Below the pieces are notes generated by a model. The model was not told the origin of the DNA, ran no database searches, and worked only from the letters and a program-made list of their open reading frames with translations. From positions 1 through 11,086 of the forward strand of contig CAYMWF010000129.1 of assembly GCA_964394085.1 (NCBI GenBank): 11,086 bases of DNA, given 5' to 3'. Every line of letters begins with the position of its first letter. The stretch's first letter is position 1. The translations under genes and the position numbers were made by a program. This document shows positions 1 through 6,480 of the stretch, piece after piece. Source of the stretch: CAYMWF01 sp964394085 [NCBI: uncultured Gemmatimonadota bacterium] (GTDB lineage Bacteria; GCA-2686955; CAYMWF01).

Positions 1-111
1 CGCTGATGTTTGAGCTGCGGGGCGGCGGGAAGCTGGGAGCAGGTGCGAGCAGCGATGGAAGGGAACAGCGAGTTTCAGCGCTTCCCGGAGCGAGGGCTGG
101 CAGAGCCGGAT
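1..111. other. Non-coding flank left of the repeat
   Basis: I find no convincing gene here. The stretch is G+C-rich and can be read as an open frame on the plus strand, but the product is low in complexity, matches no family I know, and runs into the repeat without a stop at its edge. It lies directly beside the 112-310 repeat. Because the right copy is cut off by the window edge, this stretch may simply be more of the same repeat unit. This cannot be decided from the window. Confidence 0.4.
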
Positions 112-310
112 GACGCAGCGTGCTCCGCCGGGCGGGAAGACGCTCCCTCACCGCCTGAAACGTGCCGGTATCCACGGGGTCAATTTCTCGACCCGAACAG
201 AAATCACTGCCGTATGTTCATGTAACCAGGTCGAAATCCGGGGTAAACCCATTTCCAATGCTTCTACATCCTCCGGATATATAATCACTTCTGCGCATCG
301 CAAACAGCTC
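112..310 (-). repeat. Left copy of a 199-base inverted repeat
   Basis: The reverse complement of 112-310 matches 10888-11086 base for base without gaps, except at positions 167, 175, 188 and 288. The match stops sharply at 310, where the sequences diverge completely. On the other side it runs to the window edge, so the true repeat may be longer than 199 bases. Read on the minus strand, the copy begins (GAGCTGTTTGCG) 45 bases after the stop codon of the propeller gene at 356, so it sits at that gene's 3' end. Read in that direction it holds a short open frame ending at the TGA at 148-150. Family unknown: it could be a dispersed element, a mobile-element fragment, or a repeat at which an assembly stopped. 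Confidence 0.95.
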
Positions 311-320
311 TTTTACTGAC

Positions 321-345
321 GAAGCAGGCTGCTCAATCCCGCTTC
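321..345 (-). terminator. Weak hairpin after the propeller gene
   Basis: GAAGCAGG at 321-328 can pair with CCCGCTTC at 338-345 (one G-T wobble, 9-base loop). It lies about 10 bases past the stop of the minus-strand gene at 356 and just before the repeat boundary at 310. On the minus strand no clear run of T follows the stem, so it is at best a weak intrinsic terminator. Confidence 0.3.
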
Positions 346-355
346 ATTCTCTATT

Positions 356-1375
356 TCACTTTTTCGCACTGATCTGGATAACCTGACTTCTTTCCGAGGC
401 GCTGATGTACAAAGCCGTACCTTCGGCATTAAATACCATGTCCTGGTAAAAACCTAGATTTCTTGCGAGAAGCTGGGGAATTCCCCCTTTCATGGGTACT
501 GCATATATCTCACCCTCCACTTTTTTGAACAGCAGATGTCCGGTTTCAGGGTGGATCGCCATGGGACCACGGGCCTCTATGCCGGATAGAAACGTCGTAA
601 CGACGCCATCTGCGCTGAGAGTGACTATCCGGCTGCTTCCGGAGTCGTTGTTTTCAAAAATAAAGAGGGTGCCGCCGGGGGCGAAAGCGGCAGTGAGCGG
701 TCCGTCGATGAATACGCTTCCCTGGGCGATAATCCTGGCCGAACCGGTATTCGGGTTTACGGCCCAGACAGCTTTGTCCATGGTGCCCATACCGTTGTCT
801 GCGATTATAAGATCCCCCGGGTCGACGTTGATCCCGTCAAACTCCGCAGGAGCGATCGCCAGGCCATATGGATTGAAATTGGGAGAGCCGGTGGTCGAAG
901 CCGTCACAAAGGATTCCGGAGGTTCCCCAACCCGGGATATTCTGAAGACCGTCTGAGCCTGCCCATCGGATACAAAAACTTTGCCGGAAGTATCGCACAC
1001 AATATCATCGGGACTGACCAGCGGCGGCCCGATGGTCGAGACTGCATCCTCAACACTGAATTTAGTGCGCGGGGCGGCGAAAAATACGCCTGGTCCGGGA
1101 TCGCCATATTCATTTACCACCAGCAATCCGTAGCGGGGTAGAACGGCAATACCATCGGGGCCGAATATATTGTCATAAAAAACGAAGGCTTCAAGTCGAC
1201 CGCCCCCAAGGTCCATATCCGGAACAGCTGTACACTCGATTGCACAATCCGACAGGGAGAGATCATTCTCATCGCCCGGGAAATTCTGCTGCGGGTTCGT
1301 TCCGAGCGGAGCGCCGATTGCGCAGCCCGCGAAAATGAAGAACACGGTTACGAGAATCTGGATCAGGATTTTCAT
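356..1375 (-). CDS. Exported beta-propeller (NHL/SMP-30-like) protein, probable lipoprotein
   Basis: This 339-residue protein has a classic export signal: Lys2, a hydrophobic stretch at residues 3-16, then FAGC with Cys18. That is close to a lipobox, although Phe at -3 is unusual, so it may be lipid-anchored or merely secreted. The rest reads as about six repeated propeller blades. The blade cores recur as PDGIAVLP, PDDIVCDTSGKVFVSDG, NPYGLAIAP, GPLTAAFAPGGTLFIF, GPMAIHPETGHLLF and YQDMVFNAEGTALYIS. This pattern is typical of NHL and SMP-30/gluconolactonase-like propellers, whose members bind ligands or, less often, hydrolyse lactones. I see no clear catalytic metal-site signature, so an enzymatic role is not supported. 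The start is well placed, with GGAGG a few bases upstream of the ATG. The gene is transcribed away from the radical SAM gene and shares a 5' region with it. Its specific role is unknown. Confidence 0.85.
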   Translation of the reverse strand: MKILIQILVTVFFIFAGCAIGAPLGTNPQQNFPGDENDLSLSDCAIECTAVPDMDLGGGRLEAFVFYDNIFGPDGIAVLPRYGLLVVNEYGDPGPGVFFAAPRTKFSVEDAVSTIGPPLVSPDDIVCDTSGKVFVSDGQAQTVFRISRVGEPPESFVTASTTGSPNFNPYGLAIAPAEFDGINVDPGDLIIADNGMGTMDKAVWAVNPNTGSARIIAQGSVFIDGPLTAAFAPGGTLFIFENNDSGSSRIVTLSADGVVTTFLSGIEARGPMAIHPETGHLLFKKVEGEIYAVPMKGGIPQLLARNLGFYQDMVFNAEGTALYISASERSQVIQISAKK

Positions 1376-1562
1376 CGTTTCCTCCAGTGTGGTTTTTATT
1401 CACATCGGTAAGAACCCGCAGAAATCCAGTAATTAAGGCAAAGCGGATTAAAGTTCTTTTTATCGAACGCGGGTTTTACCCTTACACGGATAATGATTAC
1501 AGATGCGGAACCTGGCGGACAGCAGTAAACAACTCAAATAAGTTGCGTGGAGGGATCCCGTA
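1376..1562. promoter_or_regulatory. Divergent intergenic region with a long-range stem
   Basis: This spacer lies between the minus-strand propeller gene and the plus-strand radical SAM transcript, so it should hold both promoters. I could not pick a convincing -35/-10 pair in either direction. The notable structure is an inverted repeat: GTAAGAACCCGC (1408-1419) pairs with GCGGGTTTTAC (1469-1479) apart from one bulged base. A nested AATCC/GGATT pair lies inside it. It could be a leader RNA fold or an operator region. No known riboswitch consensus is recognisable. Confidence 0.3.
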
Positions 1563-1624
1563 ATGGCGCTTCACCGAGGGGCTCCGCAAAAGAGTACGCC
1601 GGGGAGCTCCTCAATAAAGTTGCG
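1533..1624 (+). repeat. Pair of imperfect 15-base direct repeats
   Basis: CTCAAATAAGTTGCG (1533-1547) and CTCAATAAAGTTGCG (1610-1624) differ at two positions and lie 77 bases apart. They straddle the start of a possible small ORF upstream of the radical SAM gene. They could be protein-binding sites or traces of a local duplication, and chance is possible. Confidence 0.35.
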
Positions 1625-1769
1625 CCGGCCCGCATCCGAAGGTATAGTTTTTCAAATGGAAGCTGAAACAGGTAAAATCGAAGAATCTCCGGGTAAGGTT
1701 CAAAAAGTTGTTAAGGGTGGCGGCGACATTGTTTTCCCGCCCGGGAGGGAAGATGAAGGGCAGAGTTGA
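1563..1769 (+). CDS. Possible 68-residue leader ORF overlapping the radical SAM start
   Basis: This is an ATG-started frame with a good Shine-Dalgarno site (GGAGGG at 1549-1554, about 9 bases before the ATG). Its stop (1767-1769) falls 17 bases inside the radical SAM gene, in another frame, which would allow translational coupling. The product is small and hydrophilic with no recognised domain. Its N-terminal half is rich in Pro, Ser and Arg, and its C-terminal half in Lys, Glu and Gly. There is no signal peptide or membrane segment. The favourable points are the ribosome site and the overlap. Against it, the frame has no known relatives to my knowledge and may be an untranslated leader. Treat it as a candidate only. 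Confidence 0.3.
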   Translation: MALHRGAPQKSTPGSSSIKLRRPASEGIVFQMEAETGKIEESPGKVQKVVKGGGDIVFPPGREDEGQS

Positions 1770-3276
1770 TGTTTTGCTCGTAAACCCGCCCAGTCATATT
1801 CACTGGGGCGATGAGTACGAACAGAGACCGAATATCGGACTGGGGCATATTTCATCAATTCTGGCGGAAGACGGGACCTCGAACGTTATTCTCGATTTAA
1901 ATTACTCGAAAGCAAAACCCGGACAAAAGGATAAAAACGAAAAGAAGATAAATCATGCGAGATCCAATATTGAACTCCAGCTGAGATCTGAAAGCGCACT
2001 GCAGCCTTTATGGGAGGGCTTCGAGAAACTATACAGAGAGTTGAAACCGAGGATACTGGGAATATCAGCCGTTACCCCCCTGTTCGATGCTGCCGCGAGG
2101 CTTGCAAACCGCACAAAGGAGATCGATCCCGACTCTTTCATAGTTATCGGGGGAATACATGTCTCTTCGCTTCCCGAAATATCGCTGAAAAAAAATTGTT
2201 TCGACGTCGCGGTTATCGGTGAAGGGGAGATAACGATGAAGGAGCTCTGCGGCAGAGTGCTGGCAGGCAGGGATTGGAGAGATATCGACGGCATCGCGTA
2301 CCTGGCCGGGGAGGAAGCGGTAATCAACAGGCCGAGAAAACTGATCGAGGATCTGGACTCCCTGCCGTTCCCGAACAGAGAGGCGCTGGACTACTCGGGG
2401 AAACGTCGAAAATACTCCTTTGTGCACATCATTTCGGGGAGAGGCTGCTATTTCAACTGTAAATTCTGCGCCCGGCATATTCTCTGGGGACACGAGGTGA
2501 GGTTCAAGTCGATTGAAACTGTCCTGGATGAATTGAGGGAATTGCAGAGCGAGGGGATAAACGAGTTCGAGATCGTTGACGACACCTTCACCTTCAAGAG
2601 TGAAAGAGTGGTGGATTTCTGCCGCAGGATCAGGGAGTTGAAACCCGGAGTGAGCTGGACCTGCCAGACGAGAGCGGACGCCCTGAACGATGATCTTTTA
2701 AAGGAAATGAAAGAAGCGAACTGCGCAAGGATAAGCATCGGGATCGAGTCGGGAAGCCAGAAGATTCTGGACCGGAACAGAAAAAGAATCACCGTCGAAC
2801 AGATTACGGAAGTTTCAAATCTCGTAAAAAAGAATAAAATCGCCCTGAAAGCCAATATTATCCTCGGGTTTCCTCAAGAAACTGAAGATGATGTGCGGAA
2901 GACTATCGACCTCGTCAAAAGAATCCGTCCGGATTCTTTCGGTCATTCTTTTCTCGTTCCTTTTCCAAATACCGCCGTCTACGATGATTTACTGAAAAGA
3001 AAAAGAATCTCGGCGACGAGCTGGAGTGAATACTCTCCGGCCAACCCGGCGATTTTCGAAAGAGATTTCCTGTCCCGCGAAAAACTTCTTTCGTTGAGCA
3101 ATGAAATATTGTCGCTGTTCGAAAAATACGAGAGAGAAAGCTTCCTGAGAAAAGGCCGGAGTTTAAAAACCGTTCTGAGCGTTCTTTCAAGAAATATCAC
3201 CCAGCCCAGGAGACTCCGCTGGTATATCAAGCGCTTCCTCAAGTTCAGCATAAAAGAGCTCAGAGGAGGAGCCTGA
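1753..3276 (+). CDS. B12-binding-domain radical SAM protein
   Basis: I start this 507-residue protein at the ATG preceded by GGGAGGGAAG. The frame stays open upstream to 1708 but without a ribosome site. Residues 1 to about 170 look like the cobalamin-binding-type Rossmann domain of this superfamily: DVLLVNPP near the start, GGIH at 133-136 and IGEGE at 155-159. The usual DxHxxG histidine motif is not apparent (the matching place reads DLNYSK), so cobalamin may bind without a lower His ligand or not at all. The radical SAM core follows, with its iron-sulfur cysteines in CX3CX2C spacing (Cys232, Cys236, Cys239, in GCYFNCKFC), then VDDTF, IGIESGS and ILGFPQE, which match the barrel strands seen in such enzymes. 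The C-terminal ~80 residues are basic and helical. Related enzymes methylate or rearrange unactivated carbons in lipids, cofactors and natural products. The substrate here cannot be told. Its neighbours do not show a pathway. Confidence 0.9.
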   Translation: MKGRVDVLLVNPPSHIHWGDEYEQRPNIGLGHISSILAEDGTSNVILDLNYSKAKPGQKDKNEKKINHARSNIELQLRSESALQPLWEGFEKLYRELKPRILGISAVTPLFDAAARLANRTKEIDPDSFIVIGGIHVSSLPEISLKKNCFDVAVIGEGEITMKELCGRVLAGRDWRDIDGIAYLAGEEAVINRPRKLIEDLDSLPFPNREALDYSGKRRKYSFVHIISGRGCYFNCKFCARHILWGHEVRFKSIETVLDELRELQSEGINEFEIVDDTFTFKSERVVDFCRRIRELKPGVSWTCQTRADALNDDLLKEMKEANCARISIGIESGSQKILDRNRKRITVEQITEVSNLVKKNKIALKANIILGFPQETEDDVRKTIDLVKRIRPDSFGHSFLVPFPNTAVYDDLLKRKRISATSWSEYSPANPAIFERDFLSREKLLSLSNEILSLFEKYERESFLRKGRSLKTVLSVLSRNITQPRRLRWYIKRFLKFSIKELRGGA

Positions 3277-3311
3277 ACGCCGGTATGCGTCACCGCGCCC
3301 CGTTCTTTCAT

Positions 3312-3329
3312 TCGATTGACAGGAATCGA
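3312..3329. terminator. Small hairpin between convergent genes
   Basis: TCGATT (3312-3317) and AATCGA (3324-3329) form a 6-base stem with a 6-base loop. It lies in the 65-base gap between the stops of the plus-strand radical SAM gene and the minus-strand polyferredoxin gene, so one structure could serve both. The stem is short and A+T-rich and lacks a proper T run, so termination activity is uncertain. Confidence 0.25.
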
Positions 3330-3341
3330 GATTCTTTCCGT

Positions 3342-4796
3342 TTACCAAATCCATACATTGAACAGAAATATGAATGATATAAAAAGCGCCATGATAAAGG
3401 GGACGATTCTCGATGATTCCGCTCTTATACCTGAAGTCTCCGTCAGGTAAGTATTCACCTGCGTTATTTTATAAACGGTAACGATCGCCCCCACCGCAAG
3501 TATCAGCAGCGGCAGCCAGCGCAAGGTGTTTGGAGCGATAATCTTCCCGGGCTCCGTCATCGAATCGCGGAGATATATCGCGGCGAATGTTTCCACGCCG
3601 AATGGATCATTGAAGGGCAGGCGAATTCCTTTCAGCCATGCATTCCATTTGTCGAGCGCTTTTGATAAATGGGCCGCAACCAGGATCGGTATAAATGAAA
3701 CGGCATAGGTTTTGAAATAAAAAAGCAGTGATTTCCTGTGCGATAATAATCTGAACAGGGCCGCGAAAGTAAGCCATATGATTGAAGGAAACACTACCAG
3801 TACCCACATCCCCTTGAAGAAACCCTTCCAGTACGGATTCGCCGCTCCCCGAAGATGAGCCGCCCAGGCGGGGACCGTCAGAAATATTTCCTTCACTGCA
3901 TTGTTCAACGTCAGCTCGTATGTCATGAACCCCGTAATAATGACGAGGAACAGCGGGAGTATTAATCCTGTTTTTTCATCGGCTACGATATCCGCAAAGA
4001 ACTTCCTGACGCCGAACCGGAAATTGTCCCGAGGGCAGGCCTTGACGCATTGCAGGCATAGAAGGCAGTCTTTATTTGAGTTCAATCGGGGAGGATTCAA
4101 TAAACTGGGACATCCCCTGCGATCCCATTTTTCATACGTTTTCAGAGAGAGACAATCCCTGGTCTTGCACTGATCACAGACTTCACCGTCTATCGTTCTC
4201 AACTCGACCGGCGCACACCTGGAATAACAATTGAGTAATATTCCAACCGGGCACACGAATGAACAGAAAGAGCGATATTTGAAAAAGAATCCGAATATGA
4301 ATGAAATAACCGCAAGGGAAATAAGGAATGTCGCGGCATAGTGGGGCGCCCGGTGAATATGAAAGCAGGATACCGCGAACTGCACGATCAGGTAGCCGGT
4401 AAGAATCAGAATTCCGTTACGCAATACGCGGGGAAACATCCTCTGCGGGATCCCCAGCCGGCGACCCAGCCTTTCCGCGATATTCATGATCAGTTCGAGG
4501 GGGCACACATGACACCAGGCTCGACCCAGAAAAAAAGTGATCCAGATCATCGATGTCCACCAGAGCCCCCAGACGACGAAGGTGGTGAAGTTCAGTTTTC
4601 GATATAAGAGTTCAGCGGGTGAGCTAAATTCGAAGACCGGCCGTCCCCAGCCGAAATAGATAAACAGGATGAAACAGCAAAAGGCTCCGACCTGCAGGAT
4701 ATAAGGATAAACCGGTAACCGGACGATCCGGAGGATCAGAGGTAACTTGAAGACATTATTAAACCAGTGCACTGCTGGTTTTTTATTTTCGGCCAT
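3342..4796 (-). CDS. Membrane polyferredoxin, NapH/CcoG(RdxA)-type 4Fe-4S protein
   Basis: This is a 484-residue integral membrane protein. I chose the ATG at 4796 because GGGAGGAG lies 4 bases upstream; the frame extends 8 codons further without such a site. Hydrophobic segments lie at about residues 31-50, 70-90, 127-147, 155-173, 278-295, 330-350, 360-378, 427-443 and 464-483. Two CxxCP/CxxxCP motifs at membrane edges (GRAWC95HVC98P and C178SFVC182P) are hallmarks of the NapH/NosR/CcoG group. They are followed by a ferredoxin part: Cys207, 210 and 215 with Cys229, then Cys244, 247, 250 and 254 in CX2CX2CX3CP, enough for two 4Fe-4S clusters. Proteins of this group pass electrons between the membrane quinone pool and periplasmic or metal-handling partners. 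The C-terminal half, with a His in AAHLSKALDKW (about residue 376), is longer than in simple NapH proteins and could carry another ligand. The small anchored protein upstream overlaps its start, which suggests co-translation. Confidence 0.88.
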   Translation of the reverse strand: MAENKKPAVHWFNNVFKLPLILRIVRLPVYPYILQVGAFCCFILFIYFGWGRPVFEFSSPAELLYRKLNFTTFVVWGLWWTSMIWITFFLGRAWCHVCPLELIMNIAERLGRRLGIPQRMFPRVLRNGILILTGYLIVQFAVSCFHIHRAPHYAATFLISLAVISFIFGFFFKYRSFCSFVCPVGILLNCYSRCAPVELRTIDGEVCDQCKTRDCLSLKTYEKWDRRGCPSLLNPPRLNSNKDCLLCLQCVKACPRDNFRFGVRKFFADIVADEKTGLILPLFLVIITGFMTYELTLNNAVKEIFLTVPAWAAHLRGAANPYWKGFFKGMWVLVVFPSIIWLTFAALFRLLSHRKSLLFYFKTYAVSFIPILVAAHLSKALDKWNAWLKGIRLPFNDPFGVETFAAIYLRDSMTEPGKIIAPNTLRWLPLLILAVGAIVTVYKITQVNTYLTETSGIRAESSRIVPFIMALFISFIFLFNVWIW

Positions 4797-5236
4797 GAAA
4801 CTCCTCCCATGTGTGACCATAACAAGATCAGGTTCTCGGTCACCGGAGTGGGAGGAGCTTTGTATGAGTAGTATTTCATGACCAGCCTGCTGAGAGCGGT
4901 AATTTTAGCCCGCAGGAAATACAACTCCGTTATGCACCGGGAATCGGTTGATAATAAATGCGAAAAGAAAAGAACCGGTTGTGAAGCGGTCGAACACAGG
5001 GAAATACCGGAGAGAATAGAAGAAGAAACCGATTGTGTTCGGAAATGTTTACTATGCAGCTTTTCGCCGGCTTCTTCATCTTCTTCCGGGTTGTTTTTAT
5101 CCGTTTCGCAGGAAAAGTCGATCTCGATGCCGAAACCATTATCATGATGAGTGTGGGGAATGAATCTATCAGCCAGGAAACCCAGCAATCCCGTTAGAAG
5201 GAAGAGACAGATTAATTTCTTGTTGATTACCCGCAT
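4736..5236 (-). CDS. Small membrane-anchored His/Cys/acidic protein
   Basis: This 166-residue frame begins with a positively charged N-terminus and a hydrophobic segment (residues 8-22), so it is probably anchored with the rest outside the cytoplasm. A His cluster (PHTHHD, 27-32) and a strongly acidic stretch (about 46-59) follow, suggesting metal binding. Scattered Cys (43, 81, 101) and KAPPTP (126-131) come later. The overall plan resembles small periplasmic heavy-metal-associated proteins that end in a Pro-Pro motif, but I cannot assign a family. The last ~20 codons overlap the polyferredoxin gene by 61 bases, and the ribosome site of that gene lies inside this frame, so the two are likely coupled. 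The true end may be reached earlier if there is a sequencing frameshift near the Pro-Pro motif. There is no strong Shine-Dalgarno before the ATG, but a good promoter lies about 50 bases upstream, which supports a real gene. Confidence 0.55.
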   Translation of the reverse strand: MRVINKKLICLFLLTGLLGFLADRFIPHTHHDNGFGIEIDFSCETDKNNPEEDEEAGEKLHSKHFRTQSVSSSILSGISLCSTASQPVLFFSHLLSTDSRCITELYFLRAKITALSRLVMKYYSYKAPPTPVTENLILLWSHMGGVSWPKIKNQQCTGLIMSSSYL

Positions 5237-5280
5237 ATTTCTAAAGAATTCTCAATAATCGAAGCGTGCCTGCGCCGTCT

Positions 5281-5294
5281 TTGCGTCAACACAA
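5281..5294 (-). promoter_or_regulatory. Candidate operator palindrome
   Basis: On the minus strand the sequence reads TTGTGTTGACGCAA, a near-perfect inverted repeat (TTGTGT / ACGCAA, one mismatch between half sites). It begins at the edge of the -10 box of the promoter at 5293-5321 and covers the expected transcription start. This is the classic place for a repressor. No specific regulator can be named from it. Confidence 0.35.
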
Positions 5295-5321
5295 TATAAT
5301 TCTTCCGCTGTTTTCGGTCAA
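5293..5321 (-). promoter_or_regulatory. Sigma70-type promoter for the anchored protein/polyferredoxin unit
   Basis: On the minus strand TTGACC (5316-5321) is followed by exactly 17 bases and TATATT (5293-5298). Each box matches the consensus at five of six positions. The expected start is near 5286, leaving a leader of about 50 bases before the ATG at 5236. The -35 box overlaps the stop codon of the 52-codon ORF, so transcription here can be independent of the genes upstream. Confidence 0.6.
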
Positions 5322-5476
5322 GATGGCGCTTCCGGAGATCGTGGAACGGAGCCGTCGTCAAGTTCGCCGCGAGAATCCGGCTTCAGCTGAACTTCATCCA
5401 CCGGGATGCTTCCCCCGAGGGAATAGCCGACGCGGCTGACGAGCTTCAGGTGCTGAATATCCGGTTCCCGGCTCAT
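5318..5476 (-). CDS. Hypothetical 52-residue protein coupled by ATGA to the DUF72 gene
   Basis: Its ATG overlaps the stop of the DUF72 gene in the sequence ATGA, the usual arrangement for termination-reinitiation. The product begins MSREPDIQHLKL and contains VSRVGYSLGGSIPVDEVQL, then an acidic/Ser/Pro tail ending SPEAPS. It is soluble, with no signal or membrane segment, and matches no family I know. A GAGG lies 12 bases upstream, too far to be an ideal ribosome site, so translation would depend on coupling. Codon use looks coding-like, and third positions are rich in G and C. It could also be the remnant C-terminus of a longer protein or a chance frame. Confidence 0.4.
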   Translation of the reverse strand: MSREPDIQHLKLVSRVGYSLGGSIPVDEVQLKPDSRGELDDGSVPRSPEAPS

Positions 5477-6375
5477 GCGGATAACAAGCCTCGCAGTCTA
5501 TCTATCGTCAAGGGCGCTGAACCTTCGTAATGATTGTTGACATTGACTGTTACGTGAATCCCTCTCTCGCAGAGATCCCTGGTCATTCCGGCGATCTTCT
5601 TCAACTCATTTCTCGGTTCTACGATTGTATTCCATTTCTTCCGGGTCTTGTTTTCAATCTCCTTCCTGTCCCCGCCCAGTAACCTGATTACTGTTTTATC
5701 AACCAATTTATCCCCGAAATCATCGTAGACGTCGTAAACATGAGGCATGTAGAGCTTTTCCGAGAACACGTGTATCAGGCGATTTTCCTGCAAAAACTGA
5801 AAGTATTCCGGCTTCAGATAATTCCTGTTGCGCGTTTCGACGGCCAGGGGGATATCTCGAGGAACAGAGGGGAGGAATGAATCCAGCGCCCTCAGAAAAT
5901 GATCGAGGGATTTCATCTTCTGTCTGTTCAGATATTCGAACTCCAGTATGTGCGCATCAATCTGTCCGGACATAGGTGCAGCGGCCTGCAGGTATTCCAG
6001 AAACAACTCGGATGAAAGAAAACCGGGGTTGACGGAAGGTCCTTGTCCGTCCTTCTTCGTTCGCACGTGTGTCAGCGAAATGGCATTGGGAATTTTACAG
6101 GTGAATCTGAAATCAGCATCAACCCGGTTTACATAATCCAGAACAGTGTTGCGATCCGGCAGTCTGTAGAACCAGCTGTCTATTTCGACAGTTCTGTATT
6201 TGTTTGAATACTCGGACAGGTATTGAGCTGCGGTTCTGCACTTTTTGGTGTAGACGAGCCCAACCCAGGAATCGTAATTCCAGGAACAGGTTCCTACTCG
6301 AGGATTCATATTCATTTCCAGACCGCCAGAATTGCCCCCATCACCGGCAGGCTGAATCACTCCGAATGTCAGCAT
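5473..6375 (-). CDS. DUF72 (YecE) family protein
   Basis: This 300-residue protein carries the full set of family landmarks: GTCSWNYDSWVG near residue 28, YRTVEIDSWFYRLP (about 60-73), FRFTCKIPNAISLTH, AVETRNRNYL, and the C-terminal VNVNNHYEGSAP with conserved NNHYEG. DUF72 proteins fold as TIM-like barrels. Their reaction is not established, though the conserved acidic and His residues suggest a nuclease- or isomerase-like site. I keep the ATG at 6375 because GGAG lies 7 bases before it. This adds a ~20-residue Gly-rich leader compared with typical members, and Met21 or Met23 would be the conventional starts. The usual glutamine/Pro-rich LQFPP segment is replaced by HILEFEYLNR. A 52-codon ORF overlaps its stop. 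Confidence 0.9.
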   Translation of the reverse strand: MLTFGVIQPAGDGGNSGGLEMNMNPRVGTCSWNYDSWVGLVYTKKCRTAAQYLSEYSNKYRTVEIDSWFYRLPDRNTVLDYVNRVDADFRFTCKIPNAISLTHVRTKKDGQGPSVNPGFLSSELFLEYLQAAAPMSGQIDAHILEFEYLNRQKMKSLDHFLRALDSFLPSVPRDIPLAVETRNRNYLKPEYFQFLQENRLIHVFSEKLYMPHVYDVYDDFGDKLVDKTVIRLLGGDRKEIENKTRKKWNTIVEPRNELKKIAGMTRDLCERGIHVTVNVNNHYEGSAPLTIDRLRGLLSA

Positions 6376-6480
6376 CTTTCTTCTCCTTCCTCACGGTATT
6401 CAATAACTGTCCCCGCTGCGCGGCGAGAACCAACTTTTTCGCCTGTCTGAAAGAGAAAAACACCGGCCAGGCTCAACTCC

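Noticed and set aside
112-310. Integron attC site or group II intron end
   Set aside because: The repeat has no attC core sites that I can see and no GUGYG start or domain V hairpin in the visible part. The only similarity is its position after gene ends.
492-956. 154-codon open frame antisense to the propeller gene
   Set aside because: It lies wholly inside a gene with clear propeller repeats and a signal peptide. The antisense product has no recognisable features and no ribosome site was seen.
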